In this document: piece by piece, positions 1 through 12,100 of the stretch
Layout: every line of letters begins with the position of its first letter
Numbering within the stretch: position 1 is the stretch's first letter
Assembly (NCBI GenBank): GCA_900617975.1
Contig: UZAE01012624.1
Location: 1 to 35,382 of the forward strand
Length of the DNA stretch: 35,382 nt
DNA from: Rodentolepis nana
Taxonomy: Eukaryota; Platyhelminthes; Cestoda; Cyclophyllidea; Hymenolepididae
Direction: 5' to 3'
Translations under genes and position numbers: made by a program
The notes under the pieces: generated by a model
Seen by the model: only the letters and a program-made list of their open reading frames with translations
Databases searched by the model: none
What the model was told of the DNA's origin: nothing

Positions 1-763
1 TTCACGAAGTCGTTGGCTAATTGACTTTGTTATCGCAATAGAAGGGAGGTTAATTGTTAAATTATAAGTAAACGTTGACCAAATGGTGATTATGATGAGT
101 TACGTGGTTATAAAACTGAAGAGCTGCAACGGTAATTTCAAGGGAAGGGTCCCGTTAGGTCACGAAAATTCCACTTCAAAATACAAGCTTCCCAACGCGT
201 TTTGTTAGCTATTATTAGCCCTTTAGTTGACTTCAGGCTTCACAGAGGGGAAGAAATATCAAAGTGAAAAAATTCGAGAGGGAGGAGGGGGGGAACAGAA
301 GAGTGTTTCAAAGATGTAAAAGAGACAGATGCAAAGGTAGAAAAAAGGTGAGGTGAGTACTGTGAAAGTAGTCGAATATGACATACAGTGGGACCATGGT
401 AGTTTGAAGTGAGAAGTCAACTGCCAGTAAATAGACTTTTTGCCGCATGAGTATACGTTGCCCAGGGTGCACCATGTGGAGGTAAGTCTATCGCACATCC
501 CGTGACTTAACATAATTATTTGCATCTGCTGTCGAAGTTACCGGCTTCCTCCCTTACTGATTGTCTTATGAGGTTTTAAATAACACTCGATTTCATTTCG
601 ATAATAAACTCCATTGAGTCAAATAAAGTGCCGATTAATTATTTAACTTTTATTTATTGTTCGAAACTCGGCAATCAGAGCAGTGGTATTAAAGCGTTTG
701 AAAGTTGATTGAATTCAATATGCTAATGTGTTGCTGAAGCCGAAGGCTTATTTCCTACTTTAG
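1..763. other. Upstream intron/flank of the MPI gene with repeat copy A
   Basis: I see no supportable exon here. The first MPI exon in the window begins at 764 after a TTTAG acceptor in mid-protein, so this stretch is probably MPI intron. About 205-500 is a copy of an interspersed repeat that recurs in the window (separate entry). The missing N-terminal exons of MPI should lie further left. Confidence 0.5.
205..506 (+). repeat. Interspersed repeat family, copy A
   Basis: Begins around GTTAGCTATTATTAGCCC and TTAGTTGACTTCAGGCTTC, passes through a purine-rich GAGGAGGGGG block and an AGATGTAAAAGAGAC block, and ends near GGTAAGTCTATCGCAC. The same order of blocks recurs at 4906-5152, 22488-22758 and 27664-27933, with a fragment at 3282. 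Length is about 250-300 bp and no coding capacity is seen, so a non-autonomous element is likely; class not determined. Confidence 0.75.
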
Positions 764-2406
764 GTCTTCCCGAATTGGCTGAATTGACATTGAATCCTTC
801 CAAAGACTCGAAAGGAGAAATGATTAGAAACCTCTATTCTTGCTTAATGCATTCTAGTTCAGAGAAAGTTGAAGGTGCCATCAACTCGTTAGTTAAGAAG
901 TTCACCCAGTCAGCTGACTCAAGACTAGAAGGTATTGAGGGTGTGGATAGCAGCAGTCTTGTTGAGCTGTTTCTTCGTTTGAACCAACAATTTCCTGGCG
1001 ATGTTGGCTGTCTCAGTGTCTTCTTTTTCAATTACATCAAAATGAAGCCAGGAGAAGCAATATTCTTGAAGGTATGCAAGTCTTTATCCGCATATTTATG
1101 TGACCTACATATATTTATTCTAATTCCCTTAATTTGACTTGAATTCTCCAGTGTAAGAACCTATGCCATCAAAAACTTTCACCGTAAGTTATGAATAGCT
1201 TAAAACGAGTTTTTTTTCAAATTTTGCCAGGCAAATACTCCACATGCCTATATTTCTGGTGATTGTGTTGAGTGTATGGCAAATTCGGACAACGTGGTAC
1301 GAGCTGGTTTGACACCAAAGTTCAAGGATGTTGAACGATTACTGGATATGCTGGAATACGAATCACTTGAAGGACCTTCAAATCTTCGATTTCCTCCTGT
1401 TGCCTCATCTAAGATATCAACACCTGAAGGAGTGAAATTCGAATGCTTTGTTCCGCCGGTTTCAGAGTTCGCTGTGAATTCGATTCAGGTAGGAGGAGTT
1501 TTTTGTTCTGTAATATTTGCTTTCTAATGGCACGTCTCGATGGTGACTCTGGGTGACGATGTAGGGAAAGTAATAAATAAAAAATGCTTCTTTTCCTCAT
1601 AATTGATTATCCGTGTTTGATGTTGATCACAGAACACGATGACCTATGGATCGTCTCTCTCTAATTGCTGCAAAGTAAATGGCAAAGAAAATAATGTCTG
1701 ATAGATTTCGTAGGTATATTTCGTTTAGCCTTTTGACACAACTTCAGTTCTGCCCTCGCTTATTGGACTTTCATACCCAGTCCCCTTACTTTCTACTCAA
1801 TCTACCATCTACCCTCTGTGGTTCAATGATTGTGTACCAGGAAAAGGATGGTGAAGGCTGTTGTGGCCTTTTAGCTTTAGAAAATCATTTTATTCGTAAG
1901 GGGGTAGATCTAGCTTTACTTGGTCATAATCTCTTGGCAGCTTTTCTGCTGGAATTAAGGTTAATTTTAATCGATTTTAATCAGTAATTTCATGATGATT
2001 CATCACTATCTTACAACAACAACCCGTTTTTCACCCCATATTGCTCTGAAAAATTGCCACAATCTTAATTGTTGAATCATTTTTGTGATTTGTTTCAGTT
2101 CGATAACGAAAGCAGAGAATTCAGCCTTCCACCAGTTCCTACAGCCAGCATTCTTCTTTTCATTCATGGGGAAGGAATTATAACAGCTGCACTTCCTTGC
2201 CAAACTAATTCAACAAAATTGTGAGTCTGATTTTAGATTGTTTAAAATTGAATTTGCTTTGATTGAAGAATTTGTTTAAATTTAGCGAGTTTGGACCCGG
2301 TTGTATTTACTTCGTGCCCGCGAAAATGAAAGTGACTCTAACCTCAAAGGCAGGTGGCCCTCACTCGTCACTCAACGCTTTCCGTGCTTACGTCAATTTG
2401 ATCTGA
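764..2406 (+). CDS. MPI: Mannose-6-phosphate isomerase (type I PMI), 3' part
   Basis: Cytosolic zinc enzyme interconverting fructose-6-phosphate and mannose-6-phosphate, feeding GDP-mannose and glycosylation. Exons read as 764-1071, 1231-1488, 2099-2220 and 2286-2406; all joins keep frame and end at TGA 2404-2406, giving about 268 residues. The second exon carries the type I PMI signature, with [18 protein letters not shown] followed by VRAGLTPKF. Within it the His of PHAY corresponds to a zinc ligand and the Arg of VRAGLT to the active-site arginine (family knowledge). The upstream part matches the helical insert region (a QFPGDVGC motif) and the last two exons the C-terminal cupin-like domain ending [10 protein letters not shown]. 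The human enzyme is about 423 residues, so the N-terminal third or more, with the other zinc ligands, is left of the window. The first exon opens in phase 1; the TTG at 775 is not a start. Confidence 0.93.
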
Positions 2407-3281
2407 CTACTTAATTGATTTCAGTCAAATTATTACAGAAACTAATCAAAATTTCTCTTCAGTTAGAATAGTTTCCATTTGCTGTACAATCAGGAATCCC
2501 ATGAAATTGGGATTTCGAAATATTTATCTAAGGTTCAATTTAGATTTTTTGGTCTTATTCATTGATTACTTTAATGAGTGGCTTGGTTAATGATCTCATT
2601 ATCAAGATGTCTAGAGCAAAATGCCTAGTGGTCTACTTTATCAAAGTCAAGTCTGGGGACTATGTTGAGCCAACAAGTAGTTGACCGGACCTGTGTTGGT
2701 ATTTATAGTAACATTGAATCATTCTCGTGGAATCACTGCCTTGGAAACCTGTCAATCTTTGCACAGAATTAATGATCTTTCCAATGGTTGACGGGTTCAG
2801 CTGCCTTTTTCTAATCAGTAGGCCAGACGTTTGAATGGAACACGCGCGTATTGAGTGTTGTGATGGTACAAAAGATAAAGGGGCGAAGGTCAAATTTCAA
2901 ACAGATTGCACCAGACTTTGGGTAGATACCTAAACAAGGTATTGCAAGGAGTATTATCCAAATGAGAATTGTCAATGGGCATTCCTATAAAAACCGGCTT
3001 AGAATGAAAGCACATAAAGATCTATATGGCACTTAAATGTAGGCATTACAGGGTAGCAGAGGGGGTGAACACTTCATCATGACCACTGCTTATTAGAGAT
3101 AGGAACTGAAGGTAGATAGATTCATTTTTAATCATCGCGCGGAGGGATCTTTGTCCGGATTAGTCTGGGCCTTAGTGGGTGCTCCCAAACAGGTTGACGA
3201 GGTTGTTCACTTAGCCAGTTTCCAGTCTTTCAGTAGCAACTTGCTCAAACATCATTTCAATAGGCAGGCTTTATGACATTT

Positions 3282-3325
3282 ATCATTAGCCCCTTAGTTG
3301 ACTTCGGCTTTCGTCTATGTCTTGC
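3282..3325 (+). repeat. Truncated copy (D) of the interspersed repeat
   Basis: Matches only the first 40 or so bases of the repeat family, with the shared block TTAGCCCCTTAGTTGACTTC, then diverges. Probably a truncated or heavily decayed insertion. Confidence 0.5.
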
Positions 3326-3821
3326 AGAATTGTAGTCCCCTTCTAAGCAAGTCAATCAGCCCGCTAATTGCCTGTAATGCCACAGTGTCCAGTGATCCAT
3401 TGAAGAACTACTTTTTTTCTCTGTTTTAAGGTTCGTATATCTCGTCTGTTTTAAGTGTCTCTCTGTTTCCAATTGAATTTATTACTGACTGTGAGTCCGA
3501 AAGAATTATTGCTTCGGGGGATTTCGTATCCAGGCTGCACTACAGCGCAAACATATTATTGGGATAATGAGCTCCATAGTGGGTTATGTATTTGTTAGTT
3601 TTCGGATGAATCTTGGTTAATAAGCTCATGTACTTAAGTGAGCATACAAAGACGAAAGTGGTGCAGTCCAAGTGGATTAGGAATTTTTTGCAAGTTGTTA
3701 TTTAAATAATCTATTTTGAACGAAAAGTAGCATTCAATTCCTTTTGCCTATTTACGCGAATGCAAATTTCAATTGTTCTAGTTATTGGTTTTCAACCTGT
3801 GGTATGTAGCGCATTCATACT

Positions 3822-3843
3822 AGGATACGCCTTGGCGTATCCT
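3822..3843. repeat. Perfect 22-nt inverted repeat
   Basis: AGGATACGCC, a TT centre, then GGCGTATCCT: two perfectly complementary 10-nt arms. Could form a hairpin or be a binding-site palindrome. No gene is nearby. Confidence 0.7.
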
Positions 3844-3982
3844 CGATACAATACCCTAGCGTGGAAAAGCTAGCGAAAATATAGAGGAAACAGTCTCACG
3901 GTGCGGAATACATTTATTTGGGGTGCGTCTGTCGCAGAACATAGCCATTAAAGTACATTGAAGGGCCCCTGCGCTCTCATCC

Positions 3983-4008
3983 CCCCNNNNCCCCCCCCCC
4001 CACCCCCC
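3983..4008. other. Assembly gap inside a C-rich run
   Basis: Four N at 3987-3990 are flanked by runs of C. The homopolymer probably stopped sequencing; its true length is unknown. The open reading frame crossing it has no meaning. Confidence 0.9.
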
Positions 4009-4905
4009 GAGGCGATTATTAGCACGACATATGTTTATATTTACACACTTGTGTTTGAAACTTATTTCTATAATACACTGACTTACAGGGCCATTGGATT
4101 GAAGAATGCAAAAAAAACCAAGCTGCCTTTGTCCTATTAACTCGAGAATTATGAATTGATTGCGTAGTTTAACAAACTGCCACCGGATTCAGGTTTTGGT
4201 TGAATTTTCCTAATTTTTTTTAAATCTCTAGCTCAATTCCGCAACTGCTTGGAGCAGCGCAATCCATAAAGAATGAGTCTAATATGAATGAAAATTGCTG
4301 ATACTTAGGCCTTTCAAAAATTCGCGATCTTTACCACCGCCACCACCACAAGAAAGGATGAAGACAGAGACGACTTCAGAATGTGTCGATCTCGACAATG
4401 TGGCAAAAATTATAATAATGATAGCAATTTCAGGAGGTTAATGATCAGCTTGAAATTGAAAGTTTGAACATTGGTCTATATGTCGATCAAGTGGGTTTAT
4501 GACCACATAAAGTAAAACCCTCATTAACTATAGCAGACAGAGGTAATTAATCTCAAATGTCGGTAATAAGTATTTCTCATGTTGTTAGACGCATGAATTT
4601 TAGGGGTGAGACCCAAAATGATCCTAGCCATGCTGACTTGCATGGGTGTTAATGTAAGATGCTTCTCCAAACGCCTTATGGAATTGAGATGGCCTAAATG
4701 GGAGTTCTTTTCTATCGATGAATATGAAAAGATACCGCAAGATCCATCCCTTAATAAACGCCTTTTAAAATGAACGACGAAACATTAGCTCTTTCAAAAG
4801 AACATGTATATTAACTTGCCGAAAGGCGTTCTATTTGCTAAGGTAAAAGAACTTTCAATTTTAAAATATTTATTAATTTATTTATATACATGGCAGGCTA
4901 TATGA

Positions 4906-5152
4906 ATATTAACATTAGCCCATTTTTTGACTTCAGGTTTCATAGAGGGGAGGAACAGCAAAGTCACAAAATGTGGAGAGGGTGAAGAGAAGAGTGATTC
5001 ACAGATGTAAATGAGACGGACAGACATAAAGGCAGGGAAAGAGTCAAGGTGAGTACCGTGAAGGTGGTCTAATTTGACACAGTCGGGTCATGGTAGACTT
5101 TTTTGCCGTATAAGTATGCCTCGCCCAGTGGAGGTAAATCTATCGCACACCC
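4906..5152 (+). repeat. Interspersed repeat family, copy C
   Basis: Same block order as copy A: ATTAGCCCATTTTTTGACTTC, a GAGGGGAGGAACAGCAAAGTC block, GTGATTCACAGATGTAAA, GTGAGTACCGTGAAG and a final GGTAAATCTATCGCACACC. Internal deletions make it a little shorter than copy A. Confidence 0.75.
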
Positions 5153-5973
5153 CCTCCCCATTTTAGAAACACAACGAAAGAGGTAATTTTGATTTCCCTT
5201 CATTTAGTATAATGGCATATGGAATTATCACATAAGCATTAATATGATTAATGTACAAGGAATTAGTTAATTTTAAATTTACAAATACATTTTTTAAAAC
5301 TGCCTCGATAATATCGAAATAAATCGAAAACTATTCATAAAATGTTTAGATGCCCATGGCGAATCCTTGTAATTAGTAAATGAGAAAGAAGTATACACGA
5401 GTAAATAGTACATATACTTATATTTAACGTGAATATACGGCTTCGACTGCCTGTAAAATGCGGATACTAATTAAACCAAAATAACAGGCTCCAATTAGAG
5501 AGTCAAATTGGCCTCAAACTGAAAGTAAGATCTCAATCACACGCGTCAAATGAACACACTCGCAATAATCATGCCTGAGTTTGGAAATCTACCGGACCAA
5601 GTGAGTGGTTTAGTCTAAATAAGCGCGTTTATAAATAAAGCTCTTATTACGCGGCTGTAATACTCGGAAATCAAGCGTCAACCTCTGTGCTCCATTCGAC
5701 CACAATTCCTCGCTGGAGTTGATTCTGGTCTGGAGTGGGAGAGAGAGATAGATCGGGAGTATAGTCATTCCGAGACACTTAATTAACAAGACTTCAAGCA
5801 ATTGATTTTTAGAGAGATTCAGAGATATACCACATAAGTGTTTCTCGCTTTTGTCGGTTTCCTACCGTTCTTCTATCAATACAATTGCGTTTTGGTCCTT
5901 TTATGTATTAGTAACAGAAGCAGTAATAACCCCTTTGAACATGGTAGACACATAGGGAAAAGAGAGCCCATTT

Positions 5974-5979
5974 TATTTT
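5974..5979 (-). terminator. Candidate poly(A) signal for VPS54
   Basis: TTTATT on the plus strand gives AATAAA on the minus strand, about 200 nt beyond the proposed VPS54 stop. Position fits a 3' UTR end, but the hexamer is common in AT-rich DNA. Confidence 0.3.
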
Positions 5980-6184
5980 TAAAGAAGATGAAAGACTTTG
6001 CTACACACATACAAACACGTATATATATAAAGAGGTAAATAATTTCTGGAATTAGGCTTGCTCCAAAACAGAGGGAGACTTTCGGGAGGGCCAAATTTCC
6101 TCGCATTCATCCTTGTAGTTCTTTAACGAGGAAGTTAAGCCGCAGAAGAAATTCATGTAGAATACTAACTCCGAGTTGACCAGG

Positions 6185-9100
6185 CTAAAATAAACAAGTG
6201 TTCTTAGTAGTCTTCATCATGTCTGTGAAACAAGGGGTAGGTGGGGTTAAGAAAGAGACTAACCCTTGCTGTGGGCCCCCATCGGGATAGACACCAAGAT
6301 CTGCCAGCCTCTGTCGAAGACTCGCCTTGAATTCCATATGACTTCGAATCAGAAGATTCTGCAAAATAAAAACGTGATGCTCTAATGACTTGTGAGCTTA
6401 AAGTGATCCTATTTCTGATTTAATTCTGGCTGTTGTTAAAGTTTACTTGCAGATTCAACTCACTTTTCCAAAACCTTCTCACTTCATTTCAGGTAAAATC
6501 CATTCCTTTTAATTAATTGCGGTAATGTAGTTGCCGCACATTAAAACACTCTCCCCACTACACCTCTCTTTTTTCCTTTTTAACAAGTGTTTGGGGGTAT
6601 ACCCTATGTGTGTGGTCATCAAAAGAGAACTTAACTATACGGGTTAGATCATAGTGAGGAAATCTCGAAGGGTCTAAGAGTGGAAGTCATCCAAATGACC
6701 AAAAATAGGAGGTAAGATGATCGTTCCGAACGAAATATGGGGTTACGAGAGGTAGGAGATCTGTGATCACTAGTTTCACAGGTAACTAGAATTGAAACTG
6801 GATGGTTCATGAGTTACACAAATTAAGCCCAGGTCAAGCTTAAGAACCTACTACATCACTGGAAATATCATGATAAATCCACACTGGAGAAATATATTCC
6901 GAAATGGGAGAAAATTCTACTAAGCCCGGTTATCGTAGTTAATTAATCCAGGCTGATTTGTCACAATAGGTTGGGAATACCGTTGACTTCAAGGCTAAAC
7001 TATAACAGTCCGATGCCTTTGCTTCAAGATACGCTACATCAACATCAACGCGTTCACATATGTAGTTCTAATTTGAACTCAGTAAAGCCTTTCAAACTGT
7101 TTTTTTTCCTACTCTATCCTATTCCAGCAATGAAAATTGGTAGATACAATGCGACCAAGAGACAAGAGGCTTATTGAAGCGTGTTGAGGTGAGCATCGAA
7201 GTACATGGTGAACACTTTCAATACCTACTGCGAAGTAATGAATATTCAATATGCTCCCATTTGTAAGATTCTGTATTAACTGCTTTTAAATAAAATATAC
7301 TTGTAAATTACCTTTCTGCATTCATCCAGAAGAACGATAGCTATATGAAAACGAAATACCTTAACTGTGGAGAAAACTTATAAACTCGGGATTAGAAAGG
7401 AGAAAGAAGTTATAGTAATAGGTTATTCATCGGCTTATACACTGAAAGTTTACCAAATAACCTCAATTCTCTTATATGCATACAGTGAGCAAGAATCTTA
7501 CAACAAATACAAAGATCGAAAGGATGGGATATATTTGAGATAACATAAGCGAAATTGGTATCTCGATATGAGCCTAACAGAACTCCCATCACACATAACT
7601 CTAAATAACATTAAAAAACCTAAGAGTAAATTAATTTCACGAATTAATCAAAGATAACAATTAGCAATCCATAAACTACCAAGAGAGAGAGAGAGAGAGA
7701 GAGAGGAGGGGGTCATTTTGACTAGCTTACGTTTAGAGTCGTCTCGGAAAGAATTTCACCAGTGGAGTCAGTGAGCTTCGAGATAGCTTGACAAACTTGA
7801 CGCATTTCGAAACTGGGAGTGGGTGGCCGAGGTTGCCATGTTTGAACTGTTCGGGAAATGCGAGTCGCCAATAAACCCGTGAGCATATGCAACACCTTAG
7901 AAATATGCGAGCTGTGTATGCCAAAAAAATAATCCACTTAATTGTATTAATAAAAGTGTCAACAATAAGGAGAGTATAAAGAAATAACGCACTGAATTGC
8001 CTGCTCCACGTCGTGAAAATGATCTGTAAAACGCGGCAGGACCTTCTCGTTCTGACCATCCATTTTCAACTGCTGTGATTTAAAATAGCTACGCAAAAAT
8101 GATGGGTTAACAAAGTTTAACTTACATCCTCTCGAAGTAAACATTAAGGACAGGAATTAGAACAAGAAGGCACTCCAGGCTGCGAATCACCAGAGCCATA
8201 TTTCGAGCAACAATTTTCTTTAAAATCTGCCGCTCGAGGGCTTCAGCACCTAACACTAGCTTACAACTCCGAGAGTTGAACAGCTGTAAGTGAATTAGTA
8301 AAGTAGTTAATTGATTTAGTGTGCTCAAACAGGAATATTCTTTTTTTTAATGAGAAAACTAACGGCAAGTAATTTGGAAAGATTTCGTTGTATATCCTGC
8401 AATTGGAGAGGCCATGTTGCTAATTGTTCACCCAACCGAAGATAATCAAAGATTAACAGGATGAGTGTAAATATAGTATCCACTACAACATATGTCTCGC
8501 CTTGGAGCAGAAGTTTTGTTGACTTCGGAGTTTGCAAATTTTGGTTATCCGAAGGAGAATCTTTCAACTAAACGAAGTGTTGAAAGTGGATAACAAAGAG
8601 TAGATTACCTCATGATGGATCAATAGATGATTTAGAAGGCCGGATAAGGCAGGATCAAATACCCTTTCGGCAGGTCGCCAGGTCTCTTGATCTAGAGACT
8701 TGTTGAGAATTCTGCATCGATCTTCGTGGAAATTCCTAACAAGTACAGCAGCTTGTGTCGCGGCGAGATTTCGAAGGGTCATTGATTGATTTACAAGTGG
8801 TAATTCCGGTCGATAGCATTGCCAAGCTGGGATAATCACTCTCTCCTAGAAATAGAATAAAACATAGGGCAAGCGCCGATTCAGACGGTTTAACTTCCAA
8901 AGTAGTGACCAGATAACAACTCCCCGTCAGGAATGAAGATAAATTTCAAAACCGAAAATTTTATTCTATTTCAATCAGAACACGCAAGGCAGAAAATTTG
9001 ATCCCATGGTTTCAAACTACAGGAATTATAATGTGTGTAAAAAGATAAAGGGATTGGCAAACAAAATAGAAAAATTAGAGAAGATCAACCATCAACACTT

Positions 9101-12100
9101 AAATAAAGAATAAAAATACGATTGAAACCAAATGTTTACCTAGCAAAACAGTAAAATTAAAAGGCAGTATCCAAAAGTACTTGAAAAAGATGTGCATTGG
9201 CGAATATAAGAGGTCACATGAGATTGGCCCTTCTGTGCAAATATGGTAACAAAAATGCTGACCATACTTATCAACTTCAATCTGTAAGTAAGATGCCAGA
9301 ATGCGAGCTTCACGTGAGAGTGGATCCAGAAGCTAACTCACCAACGATGCCTAATTTTATTGTGACAAAATGAATTGTGAATATGTGGATTTGCAGACTC
9401 ATGGTGAACAGTCTGTCATTCCAAGTAAATATACAAATTGCATATTTATAAATCAGATGGCTGGACTCCACATCATCGACCCACTCTATTTCCACCAATG
9501 GCCAGGCATCGTCTTCCCGAACTACTAGCTCTGAATGAGACAAAGGAGCTAATGTGATAAAGGTAAATCCTATACCCTGATCCCACTTAAAAGATTTGTC
9601 AGAGATAAGTGATTCACAAAATGAACTGATTTTAAAATGGACGAGGAGACATGGAAGCAAAAATTTATCGAGAAGTCTGTAATTGAGCAATGACAAAATC
9701 TAATCGTCACAGTCAAGTACCATGAATTACAATGTACGGGACATTAGCAATACTTTAACTGATCGTGAACTGTTCATATCTATTGTAACGAGTATGAATT
9801 TCTTTTTCCAATATTTCCAACTATAAAACACGGAACAAAATAATTCAAGATACCTACATGAAAGTCCTCAACAAGGTGGGCAAAAGCAACGAAGTGCTCC
9901 GAGGACGCGATTGATCGATTACCTCGAAGTTGTCGCGCGCGTCGCAAGTAGGAGGATACCAAAGAGGACAACTTCTGTTGGCCTCGATCTGCTGTCTTCC
10001 AGTACAGACCTCTCAACCGATCACTGTGTTCTTCGCCAACACTGATAGAGGATATTGACTCCACAATCAACTGCCGAGAGTAAACAACGACACAAATATT
10101 TGAAAAAAGAAAGAACCAAGAAAAAAATAATGAAATGATCCACTAAACGTACTTTAACTCGAGTAACAAGATTCTCCACATCGAGACACGAGGCTTTAAG
10201 TTTCCCAAGCCAAACACTGAAAGATTCGCTTTCGGGAGGTACAGCACTTATGGATTGAAAAAAACGACAGTAAAGGTTATGAAATAAAATGCGTAAATTA
10301 AAAGTTTCCCTAATTGTGTTACTGAGAAATCCACTATCTTACGCGAACTCTACAAAATGTGGAAAAAGATCAAGATCGTAACGTGAAGGCTGGATTGAAA
10401 GAGAGAGAGTCACGTCACTTTCTCATTACAGAATTCTAGATGATATGAACCTGTTCGAATCAATATATTGAATTTCATTGAACTCTAAGCTTGTAAGCAG
10501 ATATTGAAAGTAATACACACATATCAAGGTATAAAGTTAGACTATTGAACAGACTGCAAGAAGTACACAAAACAAATCAAACAGCTTAAAGATACTAACT
10601 TGGAGTCCTCGGACGCATGGCCATTTTCAACAGGTTGAAGGGATAACTGGCATTTTTCAAGGGTTTCATTGAGAGCCTGCTGTATCTCCTTCTCGATGGC
10701 TTCGACGAAATTTGCTTGACCAATCCTAGCCAGACCTAAAATACTCGGTAGAAGTGCCTAAAGTTGGACAAAAGTAGCACACAATTTAGATATAACCAGT
10801 AAAATCGAAATTGTTAATATCTTCGACAAACCTCAGTGATAGTGTTAGCATCAACGACCGTTTCGCTGTTAGGCGCGGTGAAAAATGAGTGTAAAGCGAC
10901 GTCGAACTCAGATTCAATCATGTTATTGATGAATTTTTCAATTTCCGTCAATTGTGCATCGAGGTGACGAAGACAGACAATTTCAGCAGTATTGTTGATG
11001 GTGGTAAGGGATTCTCGAGTGTTGGAAATCAGATCCAGAGCAGAACAGAAGTCGTTGTTTTGGAGGAGAGATTGAATGGTGGGCTGAACGCCATGTACAG
11101 AGAGTATCATCTTCAACTAATATTTAAAGACAAAACGAGAATAAATTGCACAAAACGTAAAGCTATATTTTATCTGTTAAGTTAGTCAAATGCTTTTAAA
11201 CTATGAAGAACAGATGGATGTGTGTTTCGCCGCATACTTTGACCAAAACTTTCTTTAGATTCTCCCGTCTGCGGGCCAGCTTGACTACTTGTCCGACACT
11301 ACGACAATAGACTGAGTCCACTTCTTCAAGCCGCGTCCTAATTAAGAAAAAAAAGTAAAAATAAGCGCTTGAGTAGCATTAGGAAGATGTACGGTGAAAA
11401 TGAGTTTGATATTGTGATAAGACAGGATATTCTAGTGTCCTCATGGCGAATCACATTTACCGTCCCTTAATTTTAATCAGAACAATTGGTCGTCCATGCC
11501 CCACAAGATATGAACAATAAGGATCAGTGACGAAGTTTTTAAACGATAAGAATCTCATCACTGTCCAATAAAACTGTATGACATTTTGTAATTAATTTTG
11601 GACAAATTTGCTGACGACAAGCTCTGAACAACAAATATGGTCACGCATTCCAACTTAAGGGGGGCAAAAAGAGGGCAACTTGGCAGTACTTGGATGGGAA
11701 TTCGCCTACCTCGTGATTCCAAAGTAACCTAATTGATCTCGTGGTCACCAATATGGCAACCATGCTCGTTAGCCTCACTGTTGTAATAAATTACATTACA
11801 TAGAACGGTATGAATGATGTCACAAGCATGTAAATTTATGTTACATGCTGGCGCGCAGAAAGAGAAAATCTACCAACTATGCTCTGCCCAACATACCTCG
11901 CAGCATTGACCTGAGAAATGGTCTGACTGAGTTGATCTTTCACAACATCATGGGTTCGAACAGCTTCAAAGAACGCCGGCGATCGTTCGGACACCTAAAA
12001 TGTGAAAAAATAAGCTTAAGATAAAGTATAGTCATTATTAGTGTGCGAGTATGTTAAAGTAAAGATAAAGAGAGATTGCTGCGATTGGCATAATGTGGAT

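Larger units (their letters stand above)
2407..6184. other. Intergenic region between convergent MPI and VPS54
   Basis: No coding exon could be supported on either strand. It holds a partial repeat copy (3282-3325), a perfect inverted repeat (3822-3843), an assembly gap in a C-rich run (3983-4008) and a fuller repeat copy (4906-5152). The two flanking genes converge here, so both 3' UTRs and poly(A) sites should fall in this stretch. Confidence 0.6.

Noticed and set aside
259..525. 88-codon minus-strand open frame with a hydrophobic stretch
   Set aside because: Falls within the interspersed repeat; the equivalent frame in copy B (22546-22758) does not keep the same protein, and the CT-rich tract explains the composition.
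775..1137. MPI reading frame starting at 775 as a complete small gene
   Set aside because: The codon at 775 is TTG, an acceptor lies just upstream at 764, and the frame is mid-protein of MPI; it ends at a donor at 1072.
9310..9696. 128-codon minus-strand open frame
   Set aside because: Lies inside a VPS54 intron whose flanking exons join directly in frame with conserved sequence; no family resemblance.
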